Shown: positions 1-6,659, counted from the stretch's first letter. The stretch: 10,749 nucleotides of DNA from an uncultured Ruminococcus sp. (GCA_900550695.1 URTF01000067.1:1-10749); one strand, 5' to 3'. Numbers and translations: made by a program. Notes: generated by a model not told the origin, from the letters alone.

Positions 1-216
1 CACTCTGTAACCTATGGACGCGAGCCGTCCCCTCTCCCTCTTGACGGTTTACCCTCTGCACTCCCTTTCCCTTATCTTCCTCTCCTCCGGCTAAGACTAT
101 AAAGACTATAGAGTATGCTTTTCCGCTTTGGTTTGTTGATTTCTATAGGGTTGTGCTGAATAAAGTTATTGAAAAACGAACCAATAGAATTATAAAGATT
201 TTGGGGTTACAGAGTG
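1..216. repeat. Putative MITE-like non-coding element bounded by 12-bp inverted repeats
   Basis: The segment starts with CACTCTGTAACC (1-12) and ends with its perfect reverse complement GGTTACAGAGTG (205-216). Just inside the left end is a 5-bp hairpin (GGACG at 16-20 with CGTCC at 26-30). The interior is strongly pyrimidine-rich on the plus strand at about 28-90 and has a direct repeat AAGACTAT (93-100 and 102-109), unlike the AT-rich DNA beside it. No good gene lies inside, although the minus strand has an open frame of roughly 45 codons without a start. Terminal inverted repeats around a short non-coding body fit a miniature transposable element or dispersed intergenic repeat. The left repeat sits exactly at the window edge, so the true left boundary and any target-site duplication cannot be seen. 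Confidence 0.45.
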
Positions 217-238
217 CTACAATAATTTATTAATAATT

Positions 239-280
239 CTAAGAGAAATAATTCACTCGTTGAAAGACCTGGCGAACCAT
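239..280 (-). CDS. Possible 13-codon micro-ORF with strong ribosome binding site
   Basis: On the minus strand a perfect AAGGAG (287-292) lies six bases before an ATG (278-280), which opens a 13-residue frame, MVRQVFQRVNYFS, ending in TAG at 239-241. It lies between the end of the transporter operon and the inverted-repeat element, and read-through from the operon could transcribe it. It could be a real micropeptide, the remnant start of a longer gene cut by the neighbouring element, or chance. No family is recognisable at this length. The only support is the well-placed ribosome binding site. Confidence 0.2.
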   Translation of the reverse strand: MVRQVFQRVNYFS

Positions 281-323
281 CGTCTGCTCCTTAAAAACAG
301 AGTACCCTCGAAATAAAGAACAG

Positions 324-344
324 TTCTGCCATTTTTTCGCAGAA
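324..344 (-). terminator. Weak candidate terminator of the ABC transporter operon
   Basis: Read on the minus strand, TTCTGC (339-344) pairs with GCAGAA (324-329) across a nine-base loop, starting about five bases after the last permease stop. A T-rich but broken stretch (CTGTTCTTTATTT) follows. The 6-bp stem and imperfect T tract make it much weaker than the other terminators here, so the operon may partly read through into the region at 1-300. Confidence 0.3.
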
Positions 345-348
345 GCAT

Positions 349-1305
349 TTATCTTTCCTCACGGAAATAATTCACACCGCAGGAAGCAGGCTGCATTCTG
401 CCCTTGTTCTTTCTTACCGATGTGATAATGAGGATAAGCGCCGTTATAACGAACGGGAGCATATCGTAAAATGCGTTCGGGAGCGTTATCACCGACTTCG
501 GCATATAGTATTTCAGAACGCTGAATGCGCCGAAAACAAGACTTCCGCCGATTGCTTTGAGCGGACTCCACGCTGCGAAGATAACGAGCGCAACAGATAT
601 CCAGCCCATTCCGTTTACACTGTTGCTCATCCATACGCCGCCGCAGACTACCATTGAGCAGTAAGCTCCGCCTATTCCGCAGATACCGCCGCCGATAAGC
701 AGGTTGATGTACTTGCTGCGGACAACGTGGATTCCGACTGCATCGGCAGCCGCAGGATTTTCACCGATAGTACGCAGGTTAAGTCCTGTTTTTGTCTTGA
801 AAAGATAAATATACACTATTATCGCAATAATTACACCAAGATAGATAAAGATATTATAGGAGAAAAGCAGCTTTCCCACAACGGGAATATCACTCAGAAC
901 GGGAATGTGAATGTTTCTGAGCTGCGACATGATATGCTCGGGGAGCTTGAGGTTGCCCGTTTCCGAACGTGTGATGTTGTATTCACCGATGAAGTTGGAA
1001 AGTCCGCAGCCGAAAATCGTCAGCGTAAGACCCGTAACATTCTGGTCAGCCATAAATGTTACCGTCAGAACAGCGTAAATAAGTGCAGCCGCCGCACCCG
1101 AAAGGAACGCTGCGATTATCGCAATAACAAGGCTGTCGGAGCGGTAGCCTGCCATAAAGCCTGCACACGCACCTATCGCCATCATACCCTCAACGCCGAG
1201 GTTAAGATGACCCGATTTCTGATCGATTATCTCGCCGACAGTGCCGTACAGAAGCGAAGCGCCTGCAAGAACTGCCGCAACGAGAAAGTTGATAAACATA
1301 TCCAT
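349..1305 (-). CDS. BMP-family (nucleoside-type) ABC transporter permease, YufQ/NupQ-like
   Basis: This is one of two permeases of an uptake ABC transporter in the branched-chain/ribose/BMP permease superfamily. With its partner permease it should form the membrane channel. The 318-residue protein has about eight to nine hydrophobic segments. Near the N-terminus (residues 34-40) is LNLGVEG, the counterpart of the family motif N-[LI]-G-x-E-G, followed by a Gly/Ala-rich helix; the body contains INLLIGGGICGIGGAY, also typical. The start ATG shares one base with the upstream permease stop (TGATG) and is preceded by AAAGGAG, so the genes are translationally coupled. NupNOPQ of Bacillus subtilis and related systems import nucleosides; that substrate is assumed here from the family. 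The last ten or so residues are polar and basic, consistent with a cytoplasmic tail. Confidence 0.9.
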   Translation of the reverse strand: MDMFINFLVAAVLAGASLLYGTVGEIIDQKSGHLNLGVEGMMAIGACAGFMAGYRSDSLVIAIIAAFLSGAAAALIYAVLTVTFMADQNVTGLTLTIFGCGLSNFIGEYNITRSETGNLKLPEHIMSQLRNIHIPVLSDIPVVGKLLFSYNIFIYLGVIIAIIVYIYLFKTKTGLNLRTIGENPAAADAVGIHVVRSKYINLLIGGGICGIGGAYCSMVVCGGVWMSNSVNGMGWISVALVIFAAWSPLKAIGGSLVFGAFSVLKYYMPKSVITLPNAFYDMLPFVITALILIITSVRKNKGRMQPASCGVNYFREER

Positions 1306-2399
1306 CAGTTACGCTCCTTTCCGTTTACAACGAACTTATATCGAATGAAGAACTCGCCGGCAAGCACAAAGAACAGGATAATTCCCTGAAGAACATCTGC
1401 GCAGTAGGTCGAAAGTCCGAACGTTGACTGCATTACGCTGCTGCCCTTTTCAAGGACGGCGAAAAGGAACGAAACGATAAGGATCGCTATCGGTTCAAGC
1501 TGTGCGAGCCAAGCAACGATGATAGCCGTAAAACCAACACCGCCTGCAACGGAGGTCGCAAGGGTCATATCCGAACCGGTAGCCTGAACCATTCCTGCAA
1601 TGCCGCAGACCGCACCGCTCAGAAACATCGTGCGGAGCATGATCTTCTTCGGGTTCATACCTGCATAACGTGCAGTTGCGTGGCTTTCGGAAACAACGCT
1701 TATCTCGTAGCCATGCTTCGTATATTTAAGATAAATAAACACGATAACGGTAAGTATCAAACCGATTATCCAGCCGACCTGTATGCCGCCTACCTTGTCG
1801 AGCTGTGCATTTGAAACAAAACGTGCGATCTTCGGGAAGCCGCCCGATTCGGGGTCAGCCCAAGCGCCGTCACGAAGCCATACTATAACATAAAGCGCAA
1901 TATAGTTGAGCATAAGCGTGAAAAGCGTTTCGTTCGTGCCGAATTTCGCCTTGAAAAATGCAGGGATAAGTCCATACAGACCGCCGCCGATAATACCTGC
2001 TGCAAACATTATTATCATAAGAAGGAAATGCGGAAGATCGGCATGGAAAAGTGCAAAATACGATGCACATATCGCACCTGCGATGATCTGTCCCTCTGCA
2101 CCGATGTTCCAGAATTTCATCTTGAACGCCAGCGTTACGCCGAGTGACGAAATGAGAAGCGGTATCATGACCTTAACGGTCGCCTGAAATGCCATTGAGG
2201 TGCTGAATGCGCCCTTGATGATAGTTCCGTAGACCGAGAAAGGGTTGTAGCCGATGCAAAGGATAAAAAGTCCGCCTGCGATGATAGCCGCAGCGACCGA
2301 GACCGCACGGAAAAGAACTGCTTTTTTCGTTCCGACCTCTGCACGCTTGGAAATTCTTATGCGGAATTTTTCACGGTTCTGTACTGCCTGTTCAGCCAT
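1305..2399 (-). CDS. BMP-family (nucleoside-type) ABC transporter permease, YufP/NupP-like
   Basis: This is the larger permease of the same transporter. It has a charged cytoplasmic N-terminus (about residues 1-28) followed by roughly eight to ten membrane helices. The motif WNIGAEGQ (residues 97-104) is the conserved signature of this permease family and matches LNLGVEG in the partner. I start it at the ATG at 2399 (364 residues) rather than the in-frame TTG at 2405, because AGGAGG lies nine bases from the ATG but only about three from the TTG. With this start the gene overlaps the ATPase stop by eight bases (ATGGCTGA). The downstream permease begins on its stop codon. Gene order ATPase, long permease, short permease matches the B. 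subtilis nup and other BMP-type operons. The substrate is probably a nucleoside, but only by family inference. Confidence 0.9.
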   Translation of the reverse strand: MAEQAVQNREKFRIRISKRAEVGTKKAVLFRAVSVAAAIIAGGLFILCIGYNPFSVYGTIIKGAFSTSMAFQATVKVMIPLLISSLGVTLAFKMKFWNIGAEGQIIAGAICASYFALFHADLPHFLLMIIMFAAGIIGGGLYGLIPAFFKAKFGTNETLFTLMLNYIALYVIVWLRDGAWADPESGGFPKIARFVSNAQLDKVGGIQVGWIIGLILTVIVFIYLKYTKHGYEISVVSESHATARYAGMNPKKIMLRTMFLSGAVCGIAGMVQATGSDMTLATSVAGGVGFTAIIVAWLAQLEPIAILIVSFLFAVLEKGSSVMQSTFGLSTYCADVLQGIILFFVLAGEFFIRYKFVVNGKERN

Positions 2400-3936
2400 T
2401 TCCAAGCACCTCCTCTGCTGTTGAGCCTGTCATCATAAGACCAAGCTGTTCCTTTGTAACTGTTTTTGCATCAACGATGCCCGTCACCTTGCCGTGACAA
2501 AGCACCATTATCTTATCCGAAAGCTCGAGCAGAACGTCCAAATCCTCGCCGATGAAAAGGACTGCAACTCCCTTTTTCTTCTGCTCGTTCAGGAGTCCGT
2601 ATATCGTATATGACGAGTTGATGTCAAGTCCTCGAACGGGGTAAGCCGTTATGAGCAGGCTCGGTGCGGATTCGATCTCACGTCCGAGCAGAACCTTCTG
2701 AACATTGCCGCCCGACAACATTCTTACGGGGATCTCCGTTGACGGAGTTTTGATGTCAAGCTCCTTGATAAGCCTTTCCGCAAGCTCACGGGCAGGCTTT
2801 TTGTCAATGAACGGACCTTTACTCTTGCTGTAGGATTTGAGCATCATATTGCCCGTCATGCCCATTGACGAAGCAAGACCCATTCCGAGTCTGTCCTCGG
2901 GGACGAAGCTCATGCTTATGCCAAGCTCGATGATCTCCTTTGCGGACTTGCCGATGATGTTTTCCTTATTATAAAGCACAGCACCCGAACGGATACCGTT
3001 AAGACCTGCAATGGTTTCGCAAAGCTCTTTCTGACCGCTGCCCGCAACACCGGCAACGCCGAGAATTTCGCCCGAATAGATATCGAACGTAACATCTTCG
3101 AGTGCAACAGTTCCGTCGGGCTTGTCAACCGAGAGATGATAAACATTGAGAAGAGGCTTCGGGTCGATAGGCTCGGGACGATCGATAGAAAGGCTGACAG
3201 GCTTGCCGACCATAAGCTCGGTGAGCTTTTTCTCATTCGTTTCAGCCGTAAGCACAGTCTCGACCGACTTGCCCTTACGCAGGATAGTTACACGGTCGCT
3301 TATCGCCATAACTTCGTTGAGCTTATGCGTGATAATGATTATCGCACAGCCCTCACTTCGCATTATGCGGAGCATATCGAAAAGCTTCTCGGTCTCCTGC
3401 GGAGTGAGAACAGCCGTAGGTTCGTCAAGGATAAGTATTTTCGCCCCTCGGTATAAGACCTTAAGTATCTCGACTGTCTGCTTTTCGCTGACGGACATAT
3501 TGTATATTTTTTTGTTAAGGTCAACGTTAAGACCGAGCTTTTTGCTTATTGCGGAAATATCTTCACGCAGAGCGGAACGCTTTTTCAGCTTTCCGGGCGT
3601 TCCTGCGATGATGTTGTCAAGTGCGCTGAACGCTTCGACAAGCTTAAAATGCTGGTGGATCATTCCTATTCCGAGTGCTATCGAATCCGCAGGCGAATTG
3701 ATAACGGCGTGTTTGCCGAGGACGTTGACAGAGCCGCTGTCGGGGTGATAGATGCCCGAGAGCATATTCATGAGCGTAGTTTTGCCCGAGCCGTTTTCGC
3801 CGAGCAAAGCGAGTATTTCGCCATATTTTACCGAGAGATCGACATGATCGTTCGCAACGACCGTACCGAAAGTTTTCGTGATCTCCTTACATTCAATGGC
3901 ATAATCGGAAGATTTTATTTCTGAAATTTCCGCCAT
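2392..3936 (-). CDS. Tandem-domain ABC transporter ATPase, BMP/nucleoside type, YufO/NupO-like
   Basis: A single 514-residue chain holds two ABC ATPase domains and powers uptake through the two downstream permeases. Domain 1 has Walker A GENGSGKT (46-53), Q-loop HQHFKLV (94-100), a divergent signature MSVSEKQ (147-153), Walker B ILILDEP (167-173) and the H-loop His204. Domain 2 has the loose P-loop GVAGVAGSGQ (293-302), a canonical LSGGN signature (407-411) and a degenerate Walker B, LLITAYPVRGLD (427-438), in which the usual Asp-Glu is Ala-Tyr. Site asymmetry is normal for this family. The ATG at 3936 has GGAGGT six bases upstream and gives the usual ~510-residue length; an upstream in-frame ATG at 3972 lacks this context and overlaps the predicted transcript start. 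It is the first gene of the operon, with its own promoter. Confidence 0.93.
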   Translation of the reverse strand: MAEISEIKSSDYAIECKEITKTFGTVVANDHVDLSVKYGEILALLGENGSGKTTLMNMLSGIYHPDSGSVNVLGKHAVINSPADSIALGIGMIHQHFKLVEAFSALDNIIAGTPGKLKKRSALREDISAISKKLGLNVDLNKKIYNMSVSEKQTVEILKVLYRGAKILILDEPTAVLTPQETEKLFDMLRIMRSEGCAIIIITHKLNEVMAISDRVTILRKGKSVETVLTAETNEKKLTELMVGKPVSLSIDRPEPIDPKPLLNVYHLSVDKPDGTVALEDVTFDIYSGEILGVAGVAGSGQKELCETIAGLNGIRSGAVLYNKENIIGKSAKEIIELGISMSFVPEDRLGMGLASSMGMTGNMMLKSYSKSKGPFIDKKPARELAERLIKELDIKTPSTEIPVRMLSGGNVQKVLLGREIESAPSLLITAYPVRGLDINSSYTIYGLLNEQKKKGVAVLFIGEDLDVLLELSDKIMVLCHGKVTGIVDAKTVTKEQLGLMMTGSTAEEVLGNG

Positions 3937-3982
3937 ATCTGACCTCCGTAAAAACAGTTTCAAAAAAATCAATACAATAGCT

Positions 3983-4011
3983 ATTATATACTATTTTTCG
4001 TTTTAAATCAA
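3983..4011 (-). promoter_or_regulatory. Sigma-A promoter of the ABC transporter operon
   Basis: On the minus strand, -35 TTGATT (4006-4011) and -10 TATAAT (3983-3988) are separated by exactly 17 bases. The predicted start is near 3976, leaving a leader of only about 40 bases before the ATPase ATG. That is too short for a purine riboswitch, so control would have to act on the promoter itself. Confidence 0.8.
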
Positions 4012-4035
4012 GGGTTTACGGCAAATTATCGCATC

Positions 4036-4091
4036 AAAAAAGCGTCAAGTGACTGTAAAGTTTGATTACTTTACAGTCGTCTGACGCTTTT
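4036..4091 (-). terminator. Strong terminator of the GHL10 lipoprotein gene
   Basis: A long hairpin begins 12 bases after the lipoprotein stop. The outer stem AAAAGCGTCA/TGACGCTTTT (4038-4047 with 4082-4091) and inner stem GACTGTAAAGT/ACTTTACAGTC (4051-4061 with 4068-4078) are joined by a three-base internal loop and capped by TTGATT. On the minus strand a run of six T ends the structure at 4036, the classic intrinsic terminator form. The plus strand also ends in TTTT, so it could work both ways. It insulates the transporter operon from the gene upstream of it. Confidence 0.85.
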
Positions 4092-4103
4092 ACCGAACCA
4101 ATT

Positions 4104-5717
4104 TTATTTTTTTATGTTTGCAAGTTCAGTGCTGACCTGCTTTGCAACCGATGATTCGGGTTCAAATATCGAACCGTATCTGAATATCGCAACGCCGCCG
4201 TAGTTGCCGAGCTTTTTTGCGGCTTTCATCTGCCTCGAAATTATGTCGGAATTGTTTATCCACTCGTTTTTTCCGTTCGTGCCTGCGTATGCGTCAGCCG
4301 CACCGATCTTGTAGCCCGCAAGTCCGATAACAAGCTTCACATCACCCGATGAAGTCATACTGCTCCAGAGTTCGATCGTGTCTTCATACGGCAGTGCGGC
4401 ATTATCAAAGCCGAAGTAGACCTGCGGGAGAATATAGTCGCAGTAGCCCGATGAACTGCACCACGTTTTAACGTCGGCATAAAGAGTATCATAGTTGTTG
4501 CTTACACTTCCCTGCGGCGAGATGCCGAACAGTACGCTCGGGTTTGCGCTGTGGACGGTCTTGTTCATTCGCTTTACCATATCGTTTATGTTATCTGTTC
4601 GCCATGACGAAAGGCTCTTCGCCGTTCCCGAAGCCTTGTATGCGGCGCTGTCAAACGAAGCCGCCGTTGTCGGATAAAAATAGTCGTCTATCTGGATACC
4701 GTCAACGTCATAGCCCGAAACTATCTCGGAAATTCCGTCCGAGATAAGCTTTTCGACCTCGGGATAGGCAGGGTTCAGATACCATCTTCCGTCCGATTTG
4801 ACGATGTATTTTCCGCATTTGTCGCTGTCGTTGTACCATTTTTTTATAGTGTAGGAATCGGACAGGCTTTTGAGCTGGCTGTCGGTCATAAGGCGCATCG
4901 GATTTATCCAGGCGTGAACGGAAAGATTTCTGCTGTGCGCTTCCTCTACCATAATTTCAAGCGGGTCGTAAGAAAGCTTTGCTCCGATAGTTCCGTTGTA
5001 ACGGTCGCCCGTTGGGAAAAGCTCCGAGCGGTAATAAGCGTCACCGAATGCTCTGACCTGAACATAAACGGTATTAAAGCTCAATGCCTTTACATTGTCG
5101 AAATACCCACCGATAGTTGAGCGGAACTCTTTTGCCGACTTATTCATCATTGCGGACGAATATTCGAGGTAGGATATCCATATTCCCTTTTGCTCGCTGT
5201 AGTTGAGCGCAGAATAGCCGTTTGTTCCATAGCTGTATGAAGCGGTTTCGGCAGGACTCTCCGTTTGCAGAGTAAGTTCTGTCGTCATTGTTTCCGTCGG
5301 TTTTTCGGCTGTCGTTTCCGAGGCAGCGGTCGTCTGCTCCGGTGCTTCAGCTTTCATTGTCACATTTTCTTCATCAACAAGGTCGTCCTCGGGCGGCTCG
5401 GTTTCTTTTGCTGACGTTTTTTCAGCAGATACTGCCGTTTTGCTCTGTAAAGCTTCTTCACTTTGCAGTGTTGTTTCTGCAGTTATTTCTGTTTCAGCGG
5501 TCAGCTCCGTTTCGGCAGGAGTTTCCTCGGTCAAGCCTGCTGTTTGCGTTGTTACCGTTGTTTCCTCGGTGAGAACAACGCTGTTTGCGGTTCGTACAGT
5601 TCCTCCGAGCGGTTCTTCGGATACTTTTTTGCAGGCTGATAAATTTGCACACACCACAGCGGCGGCAATGACAACTGAAAAGGTTTTAAGCTTTACACTA
5701 TATTTATCAAAAAACAT
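4104..5717 (-). CDS. Secreted lipoprotein with GHL10 (DUF187) glycoside-hydrolase-like domain
   Basis: This is predicted to be a surface-anchored enzyme or carbohydrate-binding protein. A signal peptide with hydrophobic core (residues 12-25) ends in the lipobox LSAC, giving lipidated Cys29. Residues about 40-160 are a low-complexity Thr/Glu/Ala stalk with recurring TAET and ETT units, probably spanning the cell wall. Residues about 176-515 match the GHL10 fold, a TIM-barrel domain: KGIWISYLE near its start, YVQVRAFGDAYY (218-229), HAWINPMR (268-275), LNPAYPEV (314-321), VDGIQIDDYFYP (338-349) and YILPQVYF (428-435). The paired Asp344/Asp345 sit where catalytic acids are expected in such barrels. 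Substrate is unknown; this family is often linked to cell-wall or polysaccharide turnover. AAAGGA lies seven bases before the ATG. It is transcribed alone, from a clear promoter to a strong terminator. Confidence 0.88.
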   Translation of the reverse strand: MFFDKYSVKLKTFSVVIAAAVVCANLSACKKVSEEPLGGTVRTANSVVLTEETTVTTQTAGLTEETPAETELTAETEITAETTLQSEEALQSKTAVSAEKTSAKETEPPEDDLVDEENVTMKAEAPEQTTAASETTAEKPTETMTTELTLQTESPAETASYSYGTNGYSALNYSEQKGIWISYLEYSSAMMNKSAKEFRSTIGGYFDNVKALSFNTVYVQVRAFGDAYYRSELFPTGDRYNGTIGAKLSYDPLEIMVEEAHSRNLSVHAWINPMRLMTDSQLKSLSDSYTIKKWYNDSDKCGKYIVKSDGRWYLNPAYPEVEKLISDGISEIVSGYDVDGIQIDDYFYPTTAASFDSAAYKASGTAKSLSSWRTDNINDMVKRMNKTVHSANPSVLFGISPQGSVSNNYDTLYADVKTWCSSSGYCDYILPQVYFGFDNAALPYEDTIELWSSMTSSGDVKLVIGLAGYKIGAADAYAGTNGKNEWINNSDIISRQMKAAKKLGNYGGVAIFRYGSIFEPESSVAKQVSTELANIKK

Positions 5718-5771
5718 TAATTTTCCTTTCGTTGATCTATAAATTTACTCCGTATGAAAAATAATATAATA

Positions 5772-5800
5772 ATTATATATCATTGACGGAAAAAAGTCAA
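5772..5800 (-). promoter_or_regulatory. Sigma-A promoter of the GHL10 lipoprotein gene
   Basis: On the minus strand, -35 TTGACT (5795-5800) and -10 TATAAT (5772-5777) are 17 bases apart, an almost perfect housekeeping promoter. The predicted leader is about 48 bases. The -35 is part of the inverted repeat ATTGAC-N8-GTCAAT (5782-5801). Confidence 0.8.
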
Positions 5801-5801
5801 T
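5782..5801. promoter_or_regulatory. Inverted repeat ATTGAC-N8-GTCAAT in the divergent promoter region, possible operator
   Basis: ATTGAC (5782-5787) and GTCAAT (5796-5801) form a perfect 6-base inverted repeat with an 8-base spacer. The right half overlaps the lipoprotein gene's -35 (minus strand). The left half contains TTGACG, which could be the -35 of a plus-strand promoter for the TauE pair. The symmetry could be an operator or simply two opposed -35 boxes. Confidence 0.35.
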
Positions 5802-5810
5802 TAATACACT
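5783..5810 (+). promoter_or_regulatory. Candidate promoter of the split TauE/SafE genes
   Basis: TTGACG (5783-5788) and TACACT (5805-5810) are 16 bases apart on the plus strand and could drive the genes from 5909, with a long AT-rich leader of roughly 90 bases. The -10 matches consensus at only four of six positions, so this is tentative; the leader is too AT-rich to exclude another start site. Confidence 0.3.
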
Positions 5811-5908
5811 GACATAAATATTGGTAATTTATGCAATTTATTTTCTTTTAAAACGAATATTTCATCTTTTTCTGCAAAAACTAAAAATACATTTGAGGAG
5901 TTGAAGCT

Positions 5909-6268
5909 ATGAAGAAAAAAGGTAAGGTTTTCTATTCATTTCTGGGTGCGCTGACAGGCTTTGCGAACGGTCTTTTTGGCTCGGGCGGAGGAATCATTGC
6001 CGTTCCGATGCTTGAAAAAGCTGATATCGAACAGAAAAAGTCACATGCGACTTCACTTGCGCTCACACTGCCGCTGTCGGTCGTTTCGGTGGTATTTTAC
6101 ACGTTTAAAGGCTCGTTCGATGTCAAAGATGCGCTTCCGCTTATACCGTTCGGACTGGTCGGGGCTGTCATCGGAAGCATATTTCTCAAAAAAATACCTG
6201 CCAAGCCGCTGAAGATCCTCTTCGGCATTTTTCTTATTATCGCAGGCGGAAGGATGATATTCAAATGA
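5909..6268 (+). CDS. TauE/SafE family transporter, N-terminal half subunit
   Basis: This 119-residue membrane protein matches one repeat of the TauE/SafE family (sulfite, sulfoacetate or other anion export; previously DUF81). It has four hydrophobic segments at about residues 9-30, 47-65, 71-91 and 98-117. The hallmark glycine motif is seen in the first: LFGSGGGIIAVP, followed by QKKSHATSLAL, the usual family continuation. Full-length family members are about 250 residues with eight helices in two repeats, so this gene encodes only half. Its stop overlaps the next gene's start (ATGA), and that gene encodes the other half. The intended unit is probably a heteromeric transporter rather than a frameshift, because each half has its own start and stop and the halves overlap cleanly. 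GAGGAG lies eight bases before the ATG. Substrate unknown. Confidence 0.85.
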   Translation: MKKKGKVFYSFLGALTGFANGLFGSGGGIIAVPMLEKADIEQKKSHATSLALTLPLSVVSVVFYTFKGSFDVKDALPLIPFGLVGAVIGSIFLKKIPAKPLKILFGIFLIIAGGRMIFK

Positions 6269-6633
6269 TTCTGAGCTATATTGCCGCATTTCTGACGGGG
6301 ATTTTTGCCGCTATGGGTATCGGCGGCGGAATGATACTTATACTCTATCTGACGTTTTTCGCAGGCTTTCCGCAGCTTTCGGCGCAGGGAATAAACCTTG
6401 TCTACTTTATCCCGATAGCGATCCTCTCCGTCATAATTCACACGAAAAACAAGCTTATCGAGTGGAAAAAGATAGTTCCCTCACTCATTACGGGAACTGC
6501 GTTTGCCGTCCTCGGAGCTGTGGCGGCGGACTATCTCGGCTCGATTGTACTCGGTAAAATTTTCGGCGGCTTTATTATCATAATAGGAATAAAAGAGCTT
6601 TTCGGCGGCTTTTCAAAAAAGAAATCGGTGTAA
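6265..6633 (+). CDS. TauE/SafE family transporter, C-terminal half subunit
   Basis: This is the 122-residue partner of the gene just upstream, again with four hydrophobic segments (about 2-22, 33-51, 60-81 and 86-108). It repeats the same architecture: MGIGGGMILILYL corresponds to the glycine motif of the first half, GINLVYFIPIAIL to the second helix, and GGFIIIIGIKELF to IFLIIAGGRMIF at the end of the first protein. The start ATG overlaps the previous stop by four bases; a GGAAGGA about ten bases upstream lies inside the first gene, so translational coupling is likely and would give equal amounts of both halves. The final codons and the TAA form part of the hairpin at 6624-6655. Substrate cannot be read from sequence; sulfur-containing anions are the family's best-known cargo. 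Confidence 0.85.
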   Translation: MILSYIAAFLTGIFAAMGIGGGMILILYLTFFAGFPQLSAQGINLVYFIPIAILSVIIHTKNKLIEWKKIVPSLITGTAFAVLGAVAADYLGSIVLGKIFGGFIIIIGIKELFGGFSKKKSV

Positions 6634-6655
6634 AGAAATATATCTTTACACCGAT
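6614..6655 (-). terminator. Hairpin between convergent genes; terminator of the GGDEF-EAL gene
   Basis: A perfect 13-bp stem (ATCGGTGTAAAGA 6624-6636 with TCTTTACACCGAT 6643-6655) encloses a six-base loop. On the minus strand it starts five bases after the GGDEF-EAL stop and is followed by TTCTTTTTTG, so it is a good terminator for that gene. On the plus strand the following bases are not T-rich, so it would end the TauE transcript only weakly. The TauE stop codon TAA (6631-6633) lies inside the stem. Confidence 0.8.
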
Positions 6656-6659
6656 GATC

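Noticed and set aside
727..1389. A 220-codon open frame on the plus strand opposite the two permeases.
   Set aside because: It lies antisense to well-recognised permease genes, its product is rich in Arg, Cys, His and Asn with no domain, and it has no convincing ribosome binding site. It is a by-product of codon bias on the other strand.
3146..3748. A 200-codon plus-strand open frame opposite the ATPase gene.
   Set aside because: The opposite strand encodes an intact ABC ATPase with all motifs; the product here is Ser/Arg-rich low-complexity sequence without a recognisable domain.
3937..3982. A riboswitch in front of the nucleoside-type transporter operon.
   Set aside because: The promoter position leaves only about 40 bases of leader, with no stable paired elements; too short for a purine aptamer.
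5288..5742. Two plus-strand open frames with Ser/Val- or Leu/Phe-rich products opposite the lipoprotein stalk.
   Set aside because: They mirror the repetitive Thr/Glu stalk codons of the lipoprotein and have no start signals.
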